From contig JAGVOV010000029.1 in NCBI GenBank assembly GCA_020052545.1, positions 1 through 8,240 of the forward strand: a stretch of 8,240 nucleotides of DNA, written 5' to 3'. Origin of the DNA: an archaeon (GTDB taxonomy: Archaea > Nanobdellota > Nanobdellia > Woesearchaeales > JAGVOV01). The position numbers and the translations under genes are program-made. This document shows, one piece after another, positions 6,060-8,240 of this stretch (positions are counted from its first letter, which is position 1; every line of letters starts with the position of its first letter). The notes below the pieces were generated by a model. It did not search any database, was not told the DNA's origin, and saw only the letters and a program-made list of their open reading frames with translations.

Positions 6060-6073
6060 TAATAAATGTTTTG
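6060..6073 (-). promoter_or_regulatory. TATA promoter of the PEP-mobile-domain gene
   Basis: On the minus strand CAAAACATTTATTA places ATTTATTA about 28 bases before the ATG at 6036. It is identical over 14 bases, and in distance to the start codon, to the thyA promoter. The 126-base gap to argS thus carries two divergent promoters. Confidence 0.65.
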
Positions 6074-6082
6074 GAGCAAAAC
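6068..6082. repeat. Inverted repeat GTTTTG-GAG-CAAAAC next to the TATA box
   Basis: Two perfect 6-base arms flank a 3-base spacer. One arm covers the BRE/TATA-proximal part of the promoter of the gene starting at 6036. It could be an operator for a dimeric regulator or chance; arms of six bases are short. Confidence 0.35.
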
Positions 6083-6126
6083 CTTGCTCGCAGCAGAGCT
6101 GTTCATGGATTTCCTAGCACAAGCCT

Positions 6127-6141
6127 CGAAACCTTAATAAA
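6127..6141 (+). promoter_or_regulatory. BRE/TATA promoter of argS
   Basis: CGAAACCTTAATAAA combines a BRE-like CGAAAC with TATA-like CTTAATAA centred about 26 bases before the ATG at 6163. The spacing suggests a leaderless mRNA; there is no SD motif before the ATG. Confidence 0.6.
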
Positions 6142-6162
6142 CAAAAGGATAATCATTCCTAT

Positions 6163-7923
6163 ATGCCTGATTTTTTTGCAGATGAGATAAAGAAAGCGAT
6201 AAGGGATGCGATATTCCATTATCTCAAGGAGCACGGTCCGGAAGATCCTTTAGTCCATGAGCTGACAGGCCATGCATGGCATGACTCTATCTCGCTTGAG
6301 ATCCCCCCAGACACAAAGCTCGGCGACTATGCGTTCCCCTGCTTCTCGCTATCAAAGAAGCTGAAGAAGAGCCCGTTGCAGATAGCACAAGAACTTTTCA
6401 ATGCCATCAAGAAGCATGGCATCATCACAGAAGTCAAGGTCACAGGACCTTACTTGAATTTCTTTATCGACAAAAGCAAGCTTGCAGAGCTGACGCTTGA
6501 AGAGATCCACAAGCAGAAGGACAGATATGGCATGGGCAGCAGCAAGAAAGAGCGCGTCATGGCAGAATATTTCCAGGCAAACACCCACAAGGCAATGCAC
6601 ATAGGCCACATCAGGAACATCTCATTGGGAGAATCTCTTGCACGGATTTTAGCTTTCTCGGGCTTTGATGTGCTGCGCGCAAATTACCAGGGAGATATAG
6701 GTCCACATGTGGCGAAATGCCTTTGGGGCTACTTAAACCTCAATGGTGAAGGGAGGCTGGCCAAGACAGAGCACAAAGGCGTCGAATTAGGAAGAATTTA
6801 CACAGAGGCCAACAGCCAGATAACTGGCAATGAAGGTTTAGAAGCAGAGATAAGGGAGATGACAAAAAAGCTTTATGATGGCGACAAGTCCATTATCGAG
6901 CTCTGGATGAAGACGAGGGAAATGTGCATAAAGGAATTTGATTCTTTCTACAAAGAATTCAATGTCCAGTTTGATCAGCTTTTCTTCGAGAGCGAAGTTG
7001 AGGAGAAAGGGCGCCAGATGGTGAAGGAGCTTGAGAAGATGGGTATCTCAAAGGAAGACCAGGGCGCGATGATTGTAGACCTGAATGAATATGGCCTTGG
7101 TATCTATCTTGTCCTCAGGAGTGATGGCGTCGCTTTGTATTCGACAAAGGACCTTGCCCTCGCGAAGCTGAAATTTGAGAAATTCAAGGTCGACAGGAGT
7201 TTATATGTTGTGGGAAGGGAGCAGGAGCTTTATTTTCAGCAGCTGTTCAAGACTCTGGAACTCATGGGCTTCGATCAGGCGAAGAAGTGTTTTCATTTGA
7301 GCTACGGCCTCGTCATGCTGCCGGAAGGAAAGATGTCAAGCAGAGAAGGCAATGTCATACTCTACCAAGATTTGAGGGACAGGCTTTATGAGCTTGCCAG
7401 GCAGGAAGTGATGAAGCGGCATGAAGACTGGCCAGAGAAAAAAGTCCAGGAAGTTGCCCTTAAGCTGACAATTTCTGCGCTGAAGTTCAGCATGGTATTG
7501 AGAGAACCTGGCAAGGATATCGTATTTGAATGGGAGAGAAGCCTCGACTTTGAGGGCGAGACAGCAGCATATGTGCAGTATTCTTACGCAAGGATCTGCT
7601 CTATCTTCAAGAAGCACGGGAAGAAAGCGCCAAGCGGGGCAGAGCTTTCTTTGTTGACGGACGAGCATGAGACAGCTTTGGTCAAGCTGCTCGCAGATTT
7701 TCCTAAGGTCATAGCAGACTCATCAAGCCAGTACAAGCCACATCTGATGGCAAGATATGCCATAGACCTTGCGAAGCGCTTCAATGAGTTCTATCAATCA
7801 TGCAGGATACTGCAGGAAGAGGACAAGTTAAGAGATGCAAGGCTTTATCTGGCCGAGGCAGCGCAGCATGTCCTGAAGACAACAATGGCCCTCCTCAATG
7901 TCGATGCGCTGGAAGAGATGTAG
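6163..7923 (+). CDS. argS: Arginyl-tRNA synthetase
   Basis: This 586-residue class I enzyme charges tRNA-Arg with arginine using ATP. Domains in order: the N-terminal tRNA-recognition (Add1) domain at about 1-115, including LGDYAFPCFSLSKKL (53-67) and the GPYLNFFID strand (95-103); the Rossmann catalytic core with the HIGH motif at 146-149 in ANTHKAMHIGHIRN; NYQGDIGPHVA (174-184); SDGVALYSTKDLALA (320-334); YVVGREQELYFQQLF (348-362); the KMSSR loop (390-394); and the alpha-helical DALR anticodon-binding domain from about residue 465 to the end, starting near AAYVQYSYARICSI and finishing with the family-typical LLNVDALEEM-like end. The length is usual for the family. The start ATG has a TATA box at leaderless spacing. 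No frameshift or missing catalytic motif is seen. The gene is followed by alba, with its own promoter in the 97-base gap. Confidence 0.98.
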   Translation: MPDFFADEIKKAIRDAIFHYLKEHGPEDPLVHELTGHAWHDSISLEIPPDTKLGDYAFPCFSLSKKLKKSPLQIAQELFNAIKKHGIITEVKVTGPYLNFFIDKSKLAELTLEEIHKQKDRYGMGSSKKERVMAEYFQANTHKAMHIGHIRNISLGESLARILAFSGFDVLRANYQGDIGPHVAKCLWGYLNLNGEGRLAKTEHKGVELGRIYTEANSQITGNEGLEAEIREMTKKLYDGDKSIIELWMKTREMCIKEFDSFYKEFNVQFDQLFFESEVEEKGRQMVKELEKMGISKEDQGAMIVDLNEYGLGIYLVLRSDGVALYSTKDLALAKLKFEKFKVDRSLYVVGREQELYFQQLFKTLELMGFDQAKKCFHLSYGLVMLPEGKMSSREGNVILYQDLRDRLYELARQEVMKRHEDWPEKKVQEVALKLTISALKFSMVLREPGKDIVFEWERSLDFEGETAAYVQYSYARICSIFKKHGKKAPSGAELSLLTDEHETALVKLLADFPKVIADSSSQYKPHLMARYAIDLAKRFNEFYQSCRILQEEDKLRDARLYLAEAAQHVLKTTMALLNVDALEEM

Positions 7924-7949
7924 TTATCTTGGATATTTGACCTTTTGCC

Positions 7950-7966
7950 ACTTTTCGGCGAAAAGT
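7950..7966. repeat. Palindrome ACTTTTCG-G-CGAAAAGT overlapping the alba promoter
   Basis: Two perfect 8-base arms surround a single G. The right arm is also the BRE (CGAAAAG) of the alba promoter and its last base starts the TATA box. Such a site could bind a dimeric regulator and block TFB, or, on the argS mRNA, form a 7-bp hairpin with a GGC loop near the 3' end. Both roles are inferred. Confidence 0.5.
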
Positions 7967-7974
7967 TTAAAAAC
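7959..7974 (+). promoter_or_regulatory. BRE/TATA promoter of alba
   Basis: CGAAAAGTTTAAAAAC has a strong BRE (CGAAAAG) followed by TATA (TTTAAAAA) centred near 7970. The expected start of transcription is around 7995, giving a leader of roughly 25 bases before the ATG at 8021, unlike the leaderless genes elsewhere in the window. Confidence 0.7.
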
Positions 7975-8007
7975 TATCTTCTATTAAACAGAGATAAGTG
8001 ACTTCAG

Positions 8008-8016
8008 TGGGGCGAT
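8008..8016 (+). promoter_or_regulatory. Shine-Dalgarno-like site of alba
   Basis: TGGGGCGAT resembles the full archaeal SD GGAGGTGAT (six identities plus a G-U-compatible position) and lies four bases before the ATG at 8021. With the promoter spacing this supports a leadered mRNA for alba. Confidence 0.45.
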
Positions 8017-8020
8017 TCAG

Positions 8021-8240
8021 ATGACAGCGGACAACTCGATATTTGTTGGCGGGAAGCCATTCATGAATTATGTTACTGGTGTTGTGATGCAGTTCACGAC
8101 CAAGGGAGCGGATGAAGTTATAGTGAAGGCCCGGGGCAAGTTCATCTCAAGGGCTGTTGATGTTGTTGAAGTGGCAACAAAGCGCTTCATGCAGGGCCTC
8201 ATCAAAGTGAATGGGATAAAGCTTGATTCTGAGGAGTTCA
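8021..8240 (+). CDS. alba: DNA/RNA-binding protein Alba (3' end outside window)
   Basis: The 73 visible residues match the Alba chromatin protein: [16 protein letters not shown] (7-22), [31 protein letters not shown] (29-59), then [14 protein letters not shown], the start of the strand leading to the C-terminal hairpin. Alba is a small (about 90-100 aa) dimeric, basic protein that coats archaeal DNA and also binds RNA. The core loop GGKPFMNY corresponds to GKKPVMNY of the Sulfolobus protein; the second Lys (Lys12, equivalent to Lys17) is kept, but the first (Lys16, the acetylated residue in Sulfolobus) is Gly11. The start at 8021 is supported by an SD-like site and by the lack of an in-frame ATG, GTG or TTG between it and the predicted transcription start. 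The frame stays open to the window end, so roughly 20 residues should be missing. Confidence 0.95.
   Translation, partial: MTADNSIFVGGKPFMNYVTGVVMQFTTKGADEVIVKARGKFISRAVDVVEVATKRFMQGLIKVNGIKLDSEEF

Noticed and set aside
7336..7784. Minus-strand open frames opposite the end of argS
   Set aside because: ArgRS motifs run continuously on the plus strand here; no independent signals support genes on the other strand.
7924..8020. Possible small RNA gene (for example C/D box) between argS and alba
   Set aside because: No paired C and D boxes (RTGATGA and CTGA) in the right order are present; the promoter, palindrome and SD account for the region.

Overview
The window comes from an archaeal chromosome. 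The evidence is archaeal-type NusA (a compact KH protein), archaeal uS12 and uS7, an Alba chromatin protein, and TATA/BRE promoters placed about 22-34 bases before start codons, which implies mostly leaderless mRNAs. Base composition is moderate, genes are tightly packed, and ThyA and DHFR sit next to an ArgRS. This would fit a small-genome DPANN-type lineage such as Woesearchaeota or Pacearchaeota, but that placement is inference and cannot be proven from this window. I see no tRNA, rRNA, CRISPR array, transposon or phage gene, and no gene-free stretch longer than about 130 bases.

Layout. Bases 1-1293 (+) hold the end of the conserved transcription/translation operon: nusA (5' end cut off), rps12 and rps7, joined by 4-base ATGA/GTGA overlaps. 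A T-rich terminator follows. Bases 1357-2490 (+) encode a two-domain protein: an adenylate-kinase-like N-terminal half with a degenerate P-loop and a nucleoside 2-deoxyribosyltransferase-like C-terminal half. It converges, with a 9-base gap, on a minus-strand pair (3602-2500): an unrecognised 182-aa protein overlapping by ATGA with a stand-alone receiver-like protein. Upstream on the same strand lie thyA and folA (4985-3661), also overlapping by 4 bases. Further upstream is a 324-aa protein ending in a PEP-utilising-enzyme 'mobile' phosphohistidine domain (6036-5062). Divergent from it is argS (6163-7923, +), followed by alba (8021 onward, cut off by the window end).

How the genes work together. 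nusA-rps12-rps7 is core expression machinery. ThyA makes dTMP and leaves dihydrofolate, which DHFR reduces back to tetrahydrofolate, so their translational coupling makes sense. The kinase/deoxyribosyltransferase-like fusion may also act on nucleotides or deoxynucleosides, but it lies on the other strand, and a link is only suggested by proximity. The receiver-like protein and its unknown partner form a compact putative signalling pair with no histidine kinase in the window. The promoters of the fusion gene, thyA and the PEP-domain gene share the heptamer AACATTT at exactly the same distance from the start codon.

Most worth a second look: the fusion protein, the unknown/receiver gene pair, the phosphohistidine-domain protein without an ATP-grasp domain, and two short inverted repeats abutting core promoters.
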